A DNA stretch of 64,000 bases, taken from the NCBI RefSeq assembly GCF_018603515.1, contig NZ_JACATN010000002.1, positions 868,001 through 932,000 of the forward strand, read 5' to 3'. This document shows positions 45,925 through 55,027 of this stretch, piece after piece. The notes beneath the pieces are model-generated. The model was not told where the DNA came from. It saw only the letters and a list, made by a program, of their open reading frames with translations, and ran no database searches. Position 1 is the first letter of the stretch. The number at the start of each line of letters is the position of its first letter. This DNA comes from Zobellia barbeyronii. GTDB lineage: Bacteria > Bacteroidota > Bacteroidia > Flavobacteriales > Flavobacteriaceae. A program made the translations under genes and the position numbers.

Positions 45925-46545
45925 CTAAAAAGGATTGGTTGATCGCTTTAAATATACTTGTGTATACTTCTGCTTTAGTTGGTTTAAATTTTTTTGTTTT
46001 ATAGGTTCAAGTAAATCCTTACCATATTTGGTATGGTATCGATGTTGTTCTAAAAAAGTTATGTTTAAGGCATACCAAGCCTCATCAGTATATCTCACTT
46101 CTAAGAATTTCTCCCATTCTTGTCTAATTAATTTATTCTTCGCCGTAAAGAATTTTGTTCCCAAATGAAAGAGGTCTGCATCACAAATAATTTCCTCTAA
46201 ATAGTTCTTAGGTTCTTGGGGCATTCGCGTAGCCTTGATACAATCGGTAACCATCTTTAGTTTTTCAACTGGGTAGTTTTGTCCATTTAAAAAATCAGTT
46301 GCCTTAATTACACTAAAATTCTCGTGCCCCTTAAAAACTGTGGCATTGCCTGTGTCATGAAATAAAGCAGCCAATAAAACAGGTTTAAGCTCATCATTGT
46401 TCAGATATCCATAGCTTCCTATTTTCTTTACATTCGAAAAAACTTCCATTGTATGTTCTACATTGTGGAATGGCAATGATTTACAGCGACTTCCCATCAA
46501 AACCCTAGTGCAATATTTTTGTGCATTCTTTAGAATTTCTTCCAT
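45925..46545 (-). CDS. HD-domain metal-dependent phosphohydrolase
   Basis: A 206-residue protein without signal peptide, so cytoplasmic. HD-superfamily metal ligands are visible in FHNVEHTMEVF and ALFHDTG with a later ICDADLFHLG. It resembles small HD proteins that hydrolyse nucleotides or cyclic nucleotides. Substrate unknown. It is third in the operon of PAP2 genes, 3-5 bp from its neighbours, so translation is likely coupled. Confidence 0.75.
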   Translation of the reverse strand: MEEILKNAQKYCTRVLMGSRCKSLPFHNVEHTMEVFSNVKKIGSYGYLNNDELKPVLLAALFHDTGNATVFKGHENFSVIKATDFLNGQNYPVEKLKMVTDCIKATRMPQEPKNYLEEIICDADLFHLGTKFFTAKNKLIRQEWEKFLEVRYTDEAWYALNITFLEQHRYHTKYGKDLLEPIKQKNLNQLKQKYTQVYLKRSTNPF

Positions 46546-46550
46546 GGTAG

Positions 46551-47276
46551 TTAGAGTTTTTTAGAGAAATAAAATCCAACCGTGTTATCATCATATCTTG
46601 GGATAAACGTAATATCCTTAGATTTTACGAACGGATTCCATTTGAATAAATAGTCAAAATGATACACCAGTTTAGTTACCAATACTCCTAGCCCTGCCCC
46701 TACCATTACGTCAGACACCCAATGTTTGTTGTTTAAAAGGCGGAACGCCCCTGTGGTTGCAGCAAGCCCATAGCCGCTATAGGCAAGAATGGGGCTTGTA
46801 TCCTTAAATTCCTCGTATAATACTGAACCGGTAGAAAAAGAGATTGATGTATGTCCTGATGGGAACGATTTATCATTAAAACCATTGGGTCGGACTTTAT
46901 AAATACTATTTTTTAGAAACTTTGTCAGTACATCAGTTAACACCATTGAAATGGCCAAATTCTTCGTCTGATCAAACCAATGACTTTTAGCATCTACTCC
47001 TACAATATCTGCGGTATACATTAAGGCTATGGGAATGTATCTGGTATAATCATCTACAGGAACATCAAAATCGTTGCCAACCCAATTCCGGGTTGTTGTG
47101 TTTAGCGACTTTTCCAATCCACTATCGGATAACAAGATTCCCGAAGCAATTAAAGATAAAGGAATTACACTTTTTGGCAGCATCCCTTTTCTTTTTTGAA
47201 TCATTGAATCTTTTTGGCAAAATCCACAGGATAAACCAACTAAAAAGAAACATATAGTGACTACAATGGTTTTCAT
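46551..47276 (-). CDS. PAP2-family phosphatase
   Basis: A 241-residue protein with a signal peptide (ending near GFCQ). PAP2 motifs: KNSIYKVRPNG, FPSGHTSISF and FRLLNNKHWVSDV. The first Ser of the third motif is replaced by Phe, with the catalytic Arg and His kept. Probable lipid phosphatase acting in the periplasm. Second gene of the operon, 2 bp after the first PAP2 gene. Confidence 0.82.
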   Translation of the reverse strand: MKTIVVTICFFLVGLSCGFCQKDSMIQKRKGMLPKSVIPLSLIASGILLSDSGLEKSLNTTTRNWVGNDFDVPVDDYTRYIPIALMYTADIVGVDAKSHWFDQTKNLAISMVLTDVLTKFLKNSIYKVRPNGFNDKSFPSGHTSISFSTGSVLYEEFKDTSPILAYSGYGLAATTGAFRLLNNKHWVSDVMVGAGLGVLVTKLVYHFDYLFKWNPFVKSKDITFIPRYDDNTVGFYFSKKL

Positions 47277-47278
47277 CC

Positions 47279-47851
47279 TTAGAATTTAAATTTAAAGCCT
47301 AGTGCAACACTTTCTGCATCACTTGCGAACGTAATTTGCATGTGTTCTTTTTGATAAGGTGTTGTAAAAAGATAGGCACTTCCGATTCCGACTACCGCAC
47401 CGGCAAGAACATCCCAGCCATCGTGTTTCTGCGCGTTAATGCGGCTGTAACCTGTAAGACCGGCTAAGGCATAGGCGGGGATACCTAATTTCCAGCCATA
47501 CCTTTTTTGAATAAAAGCAGCACTTTGAAACGTGGTAGAGGTATGTCCTGAAGGGAAGGCGCGATTTCCATTACCATATGGTCTATTTTTGTTTAGCGCA
47601 TATTTTAAACCAACCGTTAGAGCCTGATTGAGCAAAGCCCCTTTTGTAAATTGCCAAGTGCCCTTATAGTCTCCGATAACCAATGAACCTGTCAACGCTG
47701 CTGCCGGTAGCGAGAACAGCAGTATATCACCTGTGGTTTGAATGGCCTTGTCTTGTGCAATTGACCTTCCCACCACAATAAACAGGCAAGTAAAAAGGAA
47801 AAACGAAAATAATGGTCTGGCACTATTTCTGGTAAGAATGGGGAAATTCAT
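47279..47851 (-). CDS. PAP2-family phosphatase, first gene of the operon
   Basis: A 190-residue protein with a signal sequence (to about RSIAQ) and PAP2 motifs KNRPYG, FPSGHTSTTF and SRINAQKHDGWD. It is a paralogue of the gene at 45352. Its promoter at 47895-47929 carries the response-regulator direct repeat, so the whole six-gene operon down to 41518 is likely under that control. Confidence 0.85.
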   Translation of the reverse strand: MNFPILTRNSARPLFSFFLFTCLFIVVGRSIAQDKAIQTTGDILLFSLPAAALTGSLVIGDYKGTWQFTKGALLNQALTVGLKYALNKNRPYGNGNRAFPSGHTSTTFQSAAFIQKRYGWKLGIPAYALAGLTGYSRINAQKHDGWDVLAGAVVGIGSAYLFTTPYQKEHMQITFASDAESVALGFKFKF

Positions 47852-47894
47852 TGCAATGTTTTTTTTTATGGAATTTTAAAACCTAAATTCTAAT

Positions 47895-47929
47895 CAAAAG
47901 TAACACCCAATTCTAAAGAGAATTTAAAG
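47895..47929 (-). promoter_or_regulatory. Response-regulator direct repeat and -7 box, PAP2 operon
   Basis: On the minus strand CTTTAAA-n4-CTTTAGA (47929-47912) is followed after 9 nt by TACTTTTG (47902-47895), a perfect -7 box. Half-sites are 11 bp apart. It sits within the space between the operon and the lipid kinase gene. Confidence 0.75.
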
Positions 47930-47963
47930 TATGGGCTTTGGAGAAAAAGAAATGTGAAAGCTT

Positions 47964-48848
47964 CTATGGAACTAGTATGCACAAGGATTTTTCTTTTATA
48001 GATATCTCTAAAACCCCTTTTTCGATTTGGTGTAGCTCCCCATCCAACTGAGATTCAAAATGAGCAGTGTCGTTTCTGGCCAATCTTAATTCTTTGGTTT
48101 GAAAACTTTTAGCTTCCTTTAACCAATACACCCGCCTAAAAAGTATTAGAACGGCAAGCCACAGCATTTTGAGCCTACTGATTTTAGATATTATCAAAAC
48201 GTCCAGCAGCCCGTCCTGTAAAGAAGCTTTTGGTGTAAGACTTAGATTATATCCCATTTCGTTGGAATTAGAAACCATAATGATAAAAGGATTATCCACT
48301 CGGCCTATTTTATTGATATTTACCGAAAGTCCATTGTTTTTTCCCATGGCCCGAAACGAAGTCAAACAAGCATTAACGTAACCCAATAACGTACGCTTAT
48401 GAGATGACTCATAATGTTTAATAACAGTGGCATCAAAGCCGATGCCCATATTGCTAAAAAAATGGCGGTCATTAATCTTTCCCACATCAATTTTCGTCAC
48501 ATTCCGTTCTTTAATAATGGCTAATGCTTTGCGAAGATTCTTAGGAATACGAAGATTTGAAGCAAGACCATTGCCTGAACCCATAGGAATGATACCCAAA
48601 GGTATAGAGGTACCAACCAAACAGGAGGCCACTTCGTTAATTGTACCGTCACCCCCACAGGCTACAATAATATCTGCTTTCTGGGTAATGGATTCACGTG
48701 TAAGAACAATGGCATGGTTCTTATATTCAGAATGTTTTACAACTAAATGATGATGACTTCTTATGAAATAAGGCAGGAGAAATTCTTTGGTCAATAACGA
48801 CCTTCCGTGTCCTGCAACGGGGTTGACAATAAAGTGGATAGCTATCAT
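47964..48848 (-). CDS. YegS/DgkB-type lipid kinase
   Basis: A 294-residue cytoplasmic kinase with the diacylglycerol-kinase catalytic domain. The nucleotide-binding part is VNPVAGHGRS and ACGGDGTINEVASCL, then PMGSGNGLASNL. It phosphorylates a lipid such as diacylglycerol. The product of the gene upstream, an LtaS-like transferase, would release diacylglycerol, and the ATG of this gene overlaps that gene's stop (4 bp). So a recycling role is likely (inference). Confidence 0.88.
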   Translation of the reverse strand: MIAIHFIVNPVAGHGRSLLTKEFLLPYFIRSHHHLVVKHSEYKNHAIVLTRESITQKADIIVACGGDGTINEVASCLVGTSIPLGIIPMGSGNGLASNLRIPKNLRKALAIIKERNVTKIDVGKINDRHFFSNMGIGFDATVIKHYESSHKRTLLGYVNACLTSFRAMGKNNGLSVNINKIGRVDNPFIIMVSNSNEMGYNLSLTPKASLQDGLLDVLIISKISRLKMLWLAVLILFRRVYWLKEAKSFQTKELRLARNDTAHFESQLDGELHQIEKGVLEISIKEKSLCILVP

Positions 48849-50830
48849 TTTTTAAGATTATCCAATTTTAGCCCATTGTTTTGGTATAAATAGTCGGCCA
48901 CTTGATAGTTTGCTATGGTGGTTTCCAACAAACTCTTGTCCATAGATAAAGGGGATAGACTATTGTCTTCGGAGTTCCATTGATAAAAATGGGAAATTTT
49001 TCCGTCTCCTAAGACTATAACTTTATTATCTTTTAAGTATCCTAGCTTTCTATAGTTCCCTATAAAAGCACGCTCATCCTGTGGCTCCATTTTTAGGATA
49101 TTTAGACCAAAAAGATTGGTTTCGTAATCCCATCCCAGAGCTGCAAAAAGCGTCGGGAACATATCAATCTGCGAACTCAATTTATCTATTTTCTGCGGTT
49201 GAACAGTTGGTAGGTTATAAATCAATGCAGGAATATGATAGTTCCGAACATCCAGTTCCCAGCGTCCTGCACTGCTCGCACAATGGTCACTCATGATAAC
49301 AAACACTGTATTCTTGAACCAAGCCTTTGTTTGAGCTGTTTTAAGAAATTCTCCAATGGCGTAATCAGTGTATTTTATTGCTCCATTTCTTCCCGTACCA
49401 GAAGGTATGTCCACCTTACCTTCTGGATAGGTGTAGGGTTTGTGATTGGAAGTCGTCATAACAAAATTAAAAAACGGCTTTTCCGTTAGGTATGCCTTAT
49501 CTGCTTCCTTTATAACTTTAGCGTAAATGTCTTCATCACAAACGCCCCAGGCATTTTCAAAAGTTACTTCATCATCTTCAATATTGGTACGACTAGTAGT
49601 TATATTTTTATCCAATAAAAAACCGCGGCCCCTATCTACAATATTAAAACCGTTACCTCCAAAATAGGTGTTCATATTATCAAAATATCCATCTCCACCA
49701 TAGAAGAAATTACGTTCGTATCCTTTTTGCTTAAAAACTTCGCCAATAGTAAAGAGTCCTGAGTTATCCTTCCTTTTTACTATGCTACGACCAGGTGTAG
49801 GTGGAATAGAAAGTGTAATTGCCTCCATGCCACGAACAGTGCGAGTACCAGTTGCAAAAAGGTTTGTGAAAAATAAACTTTTATCGGCTAAAGAATCTAA
49901 CGTAGGGGTAATATTGTAATCTCCACCCAATGAATTCAAGTATTTACCGCTAAGACTTTCTATACATATGAAAATTACGTTTGGTTTTTTTGGCACTTGA
50001 GCGCTATCCCTATTTTTAATCAATCTGAAAATTTCGTTTTGTGAGGGATTTAAAATAATTTCACCTTTATCAACAAACTCATTCTTTACTTTTTTAAATG
50101 CCGTTTCTTGGGAAATAGTATTGTAGAATTCTGAATATGCAAGCTCGTTGTTTCTGAAAGCTGCAAAAAAGGAATAAATGCCCGCTTTCGAAAGTTCGTT
50201 ATTATAACGGTTCTTTGACCATTCAGCTTGATCGTTCGATACTGACACTCCACATACCAATGCAACCGTGAACCAAGGTAAAGAAGCAATTAATTTTTGT
50301 TTGAACCCTACCTCATTATGAAATGTTTGCTGAAAATAACCGTACTTAAATACCAAGAAGATAGTTGCAGCAACCAAAACCAATAAAGAACCTATTAATA
50401 TTGGTAAAGGGTATGATTCATTAATATTCTGTACTACCTCATAGGTATAGATTAGATAGTCAACAGCTATAAAGTTATACCTTCTTTGAAATTCGTCCCA
50501 GAAGGTAAACTCGCCGAAAAAGGAAAAGTAGATAATCAAAACTCCTAAGAAGAAACCAATAAACGTTATCACTCTATCTAGTATAGAACCGTACCATTTT
50601 ATAGGAACCAGCAACAGATATATTAAATAGGGAATTGTGAAAAAGGAAACCGTTGCAATATCGAAGAGAAATCCTATTATAATGGTTTTGAATAAATTAT
50701 AAATTCCCGTATCAACCTCACCAAAATCTCGAACAACAAAACTTAATCTAACTAAAAAGGAAATTGATATAAAAACTATTACAAATGCTTTTAGCAAAGT
50801 AAAACGTTTTGGAAATAATTTAAACTTCAT
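48845..50830 (-). CDS. LtaS-like phosphoglycerol transferase
   Basis: A 661-residue inner-membrane protein with five N-terminal helices (residues about 10-175) and a C-terminal sulfatase-fold domain. This is the layout of lipoteichoic acid synthase and related phosphoglycerol/phosphoethanolamine transferases. The metal-binding start is FICIESLSGKYLNSLGG. The nucleophile is probably Thr in GTRTVRGMEAI, and MSDHC is the late metal motif. It has no formylglycine Cys, so it is not a sulfatase. Its promoter (50847-50881) bears the response-regulator repeat. Confidence 0.85.
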   Translation of the reverse strand: MKFKLFPKRFTLLKAFVIVFISISFLVRLSFVVRDFGEVDTGIYNLFKTIIIGFLFDIATVSFFTIPYLIYLLLVPIKWYGSILDRVITFIGFFLGVLIIYFSFFGEFTFWDEFQRRYNFIAVDYLIYTYEVVQNINESYPLPILIGSLLVLVAATIFLVFKYGYFQQTFHNEVGFKQKLIASLPWFTVALVCGVSVSNDQAEWSKNRYNNELSKAGIYSFFAAFRNNELAYSEFYNTISQETAFKKVKNEFVDKGEIILNPSQNEIFRLIKNRDSAQVPKKPNVIFICIESLSGKYLNSLGGDYNITPTLDSLADKSLFFTNLFATGTRTVRGMEAITLSIPPTPGRSIVKRKDNSGLFTIGEVFKQKGYERNFFYGGDGYFDNMNTYFGGNGFNIVDRGRGFLLDKNITTSRTNIEDDEVTFENAWGVCDEDIYAKVIKEADKAYLTEKPFFNFVMTTSNHKPYTYPEGKVDIPSGTGRNGAIKYTDYAIGEFLKTAQTKAWFKNTVFVIMSDHCASSAGRWELDVRNYHIPALIYNLPTVQPQKIDKLSSQIDMFPTLFAALGWDYETNLFGLNILKMEPQDERAFIGNYRKLGYLKDNKVIVLGDGKISHFYQWNSEDNSLSPLSMDKSLLETTIANYQVADYLYQNNGLKLDNLKK

Positions 50831-50846
50831 TGTAGCTGTTTGAAGT

Positions 50847-50881
50847 CAAAAGTAGATTTGAAATCTAAAGAAAAGTTAAAG
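50847..50881 (-). promoter_or_regulatory. Response-regulator direct repeat and -7 box, LtaS-like operon
   Basis: CTTTAAC-n4-CTTTAGA on the minus strand (50881-50864), then 9 nt, then TACTTTTG (50854-50847). A third, degenerate unit continues the 11-bp phase at 50886-50892. Confidence 0.72.
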
Positions 50882-50915
50882 TTAGCTTAAGGTAATGGTT
50901 GTTATCGTAATAGAG

Positions 50916-51386
50916 TCAGTCGTTTTCGATAATGATTCGAGAAGTAAATCTAATATTATCGGCAGGGATAATATTTGTAGTTCCATTACCGCTATAATAC
51001 AGTCCAAATAGTTGACCGTTATTTACGATTTCAAAAATATAATCTGTATTTACTTTTGTGTTTCTTCTAAAGACACTAAAAACCAATGAGTTAGGGTATT
51101 TTAGATAGACATTATCTACTAAATCATCAGGGATTTCTTCTTCATAAATTTCTGTCTCTAAAGCTTCTAATTTTCCTTCTTTTGAATAGTAGGCAGTCAT
51201 GTAATCGAACTTTTTACTGTAAAAAATGGCTATCCATTTTTGTTCAGAATTTCTTTGCCACATAATATCTTTAGCACCAACAAACCTACGTAAAAACGCT
51301 TCTTCAATTACTTTTGGTACCGATGGGGAACATGATATTAATATAAATGTCGCCACAAGAAGCAGGAAAGCGATTTTAGTTTTCAT
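50916..51386 (-). CDS. PepSY-like (DUF2874) lipoprotein
   Basis: A 156-residue lipoprotein (lipobox LISC) with a DUF2874/PepSY-like fold: VIEEAFLRRFVGAKDIMWQRN, then YYSKEGKLEALETEIYEEEIP. Such domains often sit beside two-component systems and may sense or bind envelope components. A terminator at 51486-51520 lies upstream. No copy of the response-regulator repeat is seen in front of this gene, unlike its relative at 51604. Confidence 0.72.
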   Translation of the reverse strand: MKTKIAFLLLVATFILISCSPSVPKVIEEAFLRRFVGAKDIMWQRNSEQKWIAIFYSKKFDYMTAYYSKEGKLEALETEIYEEEIPDDLVDNVYLKYPNSLVFSVFRRNTKVNTDYIFEIVNNGQLFGLYYSGNGTTNIIPADNIRFTSRIIIEND

Positions 51387-51485
51387 ACCGTTAAATTATA
51401 ATGGTTGATTATCCCGGTGATAGTGAAGGTTCTAATTGGATTTTTTTGCGTAAACCTTTAGATCTACTACTTGTTATAGGTAATA

Positions 51486-51520
51486 AAAATGGCCGTAACA
51501 CTTAAAATCACGACCATTTT
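51486..51520 (-). terminator. Terminator after the PepSY-like gene at 51604
   Basis: AAAATGGCCGT (51486-51496) pairs with ACGACCATTTT (51510-51520), with one G:U-type mismatch. On the minus strand it ends in ATTTTTATTA. It separates the two PepSY-like genes. Confidence 0.75.
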
Positions 51521-51603
51521 AGCTAACCACAAAAAAAGATTTCCTGAAATAAAGAGCATGCTAAATTTTCATCCGAACCAATGGTTAACTTCTCAAGAAA
51601 TAG

Positions 51604-52065
51604 TTAATCTTTATCTTTCAATTTTATCTTCTTATTGACCACTTTACCGTTAGTATCAATAACAATCTCCAATTCTTCTTCTCCCATCTCCAACTCAAAT
51701 TCATATACGGAACCTTCTTGGGTTTCTGATATTTCGACTTCTTCGATTTTATATCCTAAAAATTCAGTATCTAAAGTCGTTTTTACATTTGCAGGAATGG
51801 CTTTCTTTTTAATCTCATGCTCGGTTTCTTGCCAAGTGCCATCCTCCAAAAAGTTAGCAGAAAAATCGGTGCCTTTCATTTTGAATTCACCTTCCCATTC
51901 TGTATCCGATTCCTTTTCCCATTTCACCTTTTTTACGGCAGGAAATTTTTTAGCGAATGCATCTTTCACTTTTTGGGGCACATCTTCTGTAGTACTAAAA
52001 GAATAAAGACCCGATCCAATTACTGCGGCAATGAGTACCGCTCCTAAAACTTTGATTTTCTTCAT
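51604..52065 (-). CDS. PepSY-like (DUF2874) periplasmic protein
   Basis: A 153-residue protein with an N-terminal signal segment (to about residue 25) and no clear lipobox. The mature part shows two PepSY-like units: VKDAFAKKFPAVKKVKWEKE and LDTEFLGYKIEEVEI, ending in a strongly charged tail. Family proteins are secreted and may inhibit proteases or sense envelope state. The gene has a triple response-regulator repeat at 52088-52133. Confidence 0.78.
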   Translation of the reverse strand: MKKIKVLGAVLIAAVIGSGLYSFSTTEDVPQKVKDAFAKKFPAVKKVKWEKESDTEWEGEFKMKGTDFSANFLEDGTWQETEHEIKKKAIPANVKTTLDTEFLGYKIEEVEISETQEGSVYEFELEMGEEELEIVIDTNGKVVNKKIKLKDKD

Positions 52066-52087
52066 GATATGTATTTAAATTAGAGTC

Positions 52088-52133
52088 TAAAAATACTATC
52101 GAATTCTAAAGATTATTTAAAGGAAATCTAAAG
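52088..52133 (-). promoter_or_regulatory. Triple response-regulator repeat and -7-like box, PepSY gene
   Basis: On the minus strand, three units CTTTAGA-n4-CTTTAAA-n4-CTTTAGA (52133-52105) at exact 11-bp spacing, then 9 nt, then TATTTTTA (52095-52088), one base from the -7 consensus. This is the most extended of the seven sites. Confidence 0.75.
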
Positions 52134-52296
52134 AAATTTTTGGTTTTAAATACTTTATTGAATCTGTTAAAGCTCTTGACCTGACTCCGTCAAACCAAAT
52201 CTATAACTAAGGGTAGGAGAATTATTTATTCTTATACAAACCTAAATTTAATTACTTCAAATTGATTTTCACCCCTGCTTTTAGGGTGAATCTATA

Positions 52297-52422
52297 CTAT
52301 AAATCATTCTGCTTGGAAATCCAATATATTGCAATCATAAAAGGAATAATGAAAAAGACTCCCATTAGTATATGAAAAATAGCTTTGGCCCACCAAATTA
52401 TTTGATTTTTCGAATTCCACAT
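52297..52422 (-). CDS. Small 41-residue membrane protein
   Basis: An ORF starting ATG at 52420-52422 encodes a 41-residue protein. It has a short polar start (MWNSKNQIIWW), one hydrophobic helix (IFHILMGVFFIIPFMIAIYW) and a polar tail (SKQNDL). I know no family for it. Support comes from its promoter: the response-regulator repeat and a -7-like box lie at the fixed distance, placing the transcript start about 19 nt before the ATG. A small hairpin (52268-52290) follows the stop. Confidence 0.6.
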   Translation of the reverse strand: MWNSKNQIIWWAKAIFHILMGVFFIIPFMIAIYWISKQNDL

Positions 52423-52447
52423 AACTACCTTTATTTAAAATATTGGA

Positions 52448-52482
52448 GAAAGGTATAACCCAATTTTAAAGAAATTCTAAAG
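52448..52482 (-). promoter_or_regulatory. Response-regulator direct repeat and -7-like box, small membrane protein gene
   Basis: CTTTAGA-n4-CTTTAAA on the minus strand (52482-52465), then 9 nt, then TACCTTTC (52455-52448), one base from consensus. The only open frame downstream is the 41-residue protein. Confidence 0.65.
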
Positions 52483-52501
52483 AGTTTTTAGCTAAAAAAC
52501 C

Positions 52502-54919
52502 TTAAAAGCGATATTTTATTCCTAAACGAACAATTTGGGTCTCGTAATAGTTCTCATATCGTGCAGAAAAACCTTCACCATCCAATTCTTGACGAATTCC
52601 AAAAGTGTTGAAGATATCTGTGGCCGCCAAAGTCAGTTCACCTTTATTCTCCCAAATATTCTTCTTAAGACCTACATCTATTGAGGAGCGACTTAATTGT
52701 TCTCCTTGAGGAATATTTTTTGCAGAATAATAAACACCAGTTAGTTGTGCCGATATTTCCAGGGGTAATTTAAATTCGCTGGTTAGTTTTGCATCCCAAG
52801 CCTCATCGGTTGATTCATTTATAATAAATGGCCGCTCAAATGGAAATAGCAATGTACCCTGATATGTATCTATAGTATTAATATACCCATTAAAACTAGC
52901 AGACATTTTAAACGAATTCGTAATGTCTTGACTAAACAGTAATTCAATACCTGTGTTAGTAGCACTTCCTGTATTTTGATAAATTCTGTTTACTATATTG
53001 TAATCAGGATTGGAATCGTCTATACTAAATATACGCATGTATTGATCTTGTATCATTCTATGGTATAGCGCAGAAAAAAGTGACCCTGTCCCCCATGAAT
53101 ATTTGTGCGCTAGCTCAATTGCATCGGTAAACTGTGGCCTTAAATAGGGATTACCCACTTTTAACAATTCAGGGTCATCGTATTTTGGGAATATACGCAG
53201 TTCAGGTTCGCCTGGGCGATCTATCCTCCTATTATAAAAGGCCGAAAGTTTATTGTTGTCGTTCAGCTTGTATGTAAACCGTATGCTCGGAAATAGCTCA
53301 AAATAATCATATTTATCATTGTTTGGGTAATATGTGTTGGCTGGGTCTACATCATAGAACACTTCCGTTTGTTCAGCTCGCAGTCCAGCTTCTATGTCAT
53401 ATTTTTCTTTTTCCAAAAGGTAATTGACATAGCCTGCATAAAGATTTTCTCCCCAGTCCGAATATGTACCCAAGTCGGGATAAATAATAGAGTTGTTACC
53501 TGGTGTAATCGTATAGTCTACGGGTAATCGCCTAACACGAAGTTTAGCCCCGAGTTCTATACGTCCGTTTTTTAGCGGACGTATATAATCCGTAGATAAG
53601 CTCGTTGTATTCTCGATAGCACGTATATTCGTCTTGTCCCTTCCGATTCTTACTGCAGAACTATCGTTCAAAGAATAGGTTTCATCTTCCAACCCCTGGG
53701 TATATTGCGCATTGGCGCTCAACGTATGTCCTGCCTGTTCAAACTTATGCCGATAGCTTATAGCTGCATTAATGTAGCGCGTAACTTCTTCCTCCTGCCA
53801 ATTATAGAAACGGTTTCGAATGTTGTTATCCAAATTGATAAATGCTACTTGAGAAGTATCAATATGCTTTTCGCGGTCATACAATCCGGACAAGGTAAAG
53901 CTGTTGTTTTCGTCTAGATCATAATCAATACCTCCATTAATAATTGAACGGAACTGCTTTCTGTTTTCAGGCACTTGGGAAATGATATTGCGACCGTCAT
54001 CATAATTTCTTGTTGTAAACTCGTTATTAGGCAGAGCCTCTTGTAAGATAAATTCCGATTGTAGAAAATAATTAAGTTTTCCCTTTCTATAGTTTAAATT
54101 GATACTAGGAATCAATTTCTGATTGTTGGAAAAACTACCCAGATCGGTCTTGGTATCAAGTTTTCGTTTTCCTAAAGCACCCAAACCATAAGAGAGCCCT
54201 ACATCACCGTTCAATCCGGTTTGTTTTTCCTTTTTATAAACGATATTCACTATGCCAGCAAAACCATTGGCATCATACTTTGCCGACGGATTATTAATAA
54301 TCTCGATTTTTTCAATATTGGACGCAGGAATATTCCCTAAACCTTTTTGGTTTCCAAAACCGGTAAGACTACTTTGTTTACCGTCAATAAGTACCACTAC
54401 CTTATCGCTACCCCGCAATACCACTTTACCTTCTTGATCAAAGGCAACTCCTGGCATCGTTTTCATTGCATCTAATACCGAACCTCCTGACTGGGCAATA
54501 TTATCTGCTAAACTAAAAGACTTTTTATTCAGGTCTGAATTGGTAGTGGCTTGTTTTCCGGTTACCTGAACTTCCTTTAAAGCTTCTGCCGAGGGACTAA
54601 GCTTAATTTTTCCTAAATCAAAAACGGAATTTAGACCACCGGCCAATAACGTTTGGTCCGAACCTGCATATCCAATGAAGGAGAAATAAATTTCATATTT
54701 GCCAAATGGTATTTCCTGCATTTCAAACCTACCATTATCATCAGTCATAGAACCTGTCACCAGCGTATTACTCCCAAAGGAATGTACGGCTACATTAGCA
54801 AATGGCAAGGGTTCTTCTGTTTCTGCATCTAATAGTTGTCCACTTACAGTTATAGTTTCCTGAGAAAATAGACCAAGGGTAGATAAAATAAAAATAATAG
54901 AGATAAAGATTCTTAACAT
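52502..54919 (-). CDS. TonB-dependent-receptor-like outer-membrane protein
   Basis: An 805-residue outer-membrane protein. A signal peptide (to about 19) is followed by a carboxypeptidase-regulatory domain (ETITVSGQLLDAETEEPLPFANVAV), a plug (SVLDAMKTMPGVAFDQEGKVVLRGSDKVVVLIDGK) and a large barrel ending in VRLGIKYRF. This is the OMP_b-brl_3 type of receptor, unlike the SusC family. No SusD partner is near. Its ligand is unknown. Its promoter carries the response-regulator repeat, and it lies next to the genes of the two-component system. Confidence 0.88.
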   Translation of the reverse strand: MLRIFISIIFILSTLGLFSQETITVSGQLLDAETEEPLPFANVAVHSFGSNTLVTGSMTDDNGRFEMQEIPFGKYEIYFSFIGYAGSDQTLLAGGLNSVFDLGKIKLSPSAEALKEVQVTGKQATTNSDLNKKSFSLADNIAQSGGSVLDAMKTMPGVAFDQEGKVVLRGSDKVVVLIDGKQSSLTGFGNQKGLGNIPASNIEKIEIINNPSAKYDANGFAGIVNIVYKKEKQTGLNGDVGLSYGLGALGKRKLDTKTDLGSFSNNQKLIPSINLNYRKGKLNYFLQSEFILQEALPNNEFTTRNYDDGRNIISQVPENRKQFRSIINGGIDYDLDENNSFTLSGLYDREKHIDTSQVAFINLDNNIRNRFYNWQEEEVTRYINAAISYRHKFEQAGHTLSANAQYTQGLEDETYSLNDSSAVRIGRDKTNIRAIENTTSLSTDYIRPLKNGRIELGAKLRVRRLPVDYTITPGNNSIIYPDLGTYSDWGENLYAGYVNYLLEKEKYDIEAGLRAEQTEVFYDVDPANTYYPNNDKYDYFELFPSIRFTYKLNDNNKLSAFYNRRIDRPGEPELRIFPKYDDPELLKVGNPYLRPQFTDAIELAHKYSWGTGSLFSALYHRMIQDQYMRIFSIDDSNPDYNIVNRIYQNTGSATNTGIELLFSQDITNSFKMSASFNGYINTIDTYQGTLLFPFERPFIINESTDEAWDAKLTSEFKLPLEISAQLTGVYYSAKNIPQGEQLSRSSIDVGLKKNIWENKGELTLAATDIFNTFGIRQELDGEGFSARYENYYETQIVRLGIKYRF

Positions 54920-54944
54920 ATAATATTAAATTTTATTAAATGCG

Positions 54945-54978
54945 CAAAGTACATCTGAAACCTAAAGGGAATTTAAAG
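54945..54978 (-). promoter_or_regulatory. Response-regulator direct repeat and -7-like box, outer-membrane receptor
   Basis: CTTTAAA-n4-CTTTAGG on the minus strand (54978-54961), then 9 nt, then TACTTTG (54951-54945), one base shorter than the -7 consensus. Spacing of the TA to the repeat is the same as at the other sites. Confidence 0.65.
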
Positions 54979-55027
54979 TTGTTCTTAGTTTAATATATTA
55001 TGTAAAAAATCAGAAGAAATATTCAAG

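Noticed and set aside
48845-50830. Reading the LtaS-like and EptA-like proteins as further sulfatases
   Set aside because: They lack the C-x-[PA]-x-R formylglycine motif and have five membrane helices with a Thr nucleophile.
51458-51464. Single CTTTAGA-like word before the PepSY lipoprotein gene at 50916
   Set aside because: Opposite strand to the other sites, no second half at 11 bp and no -7 box at 9 nt.
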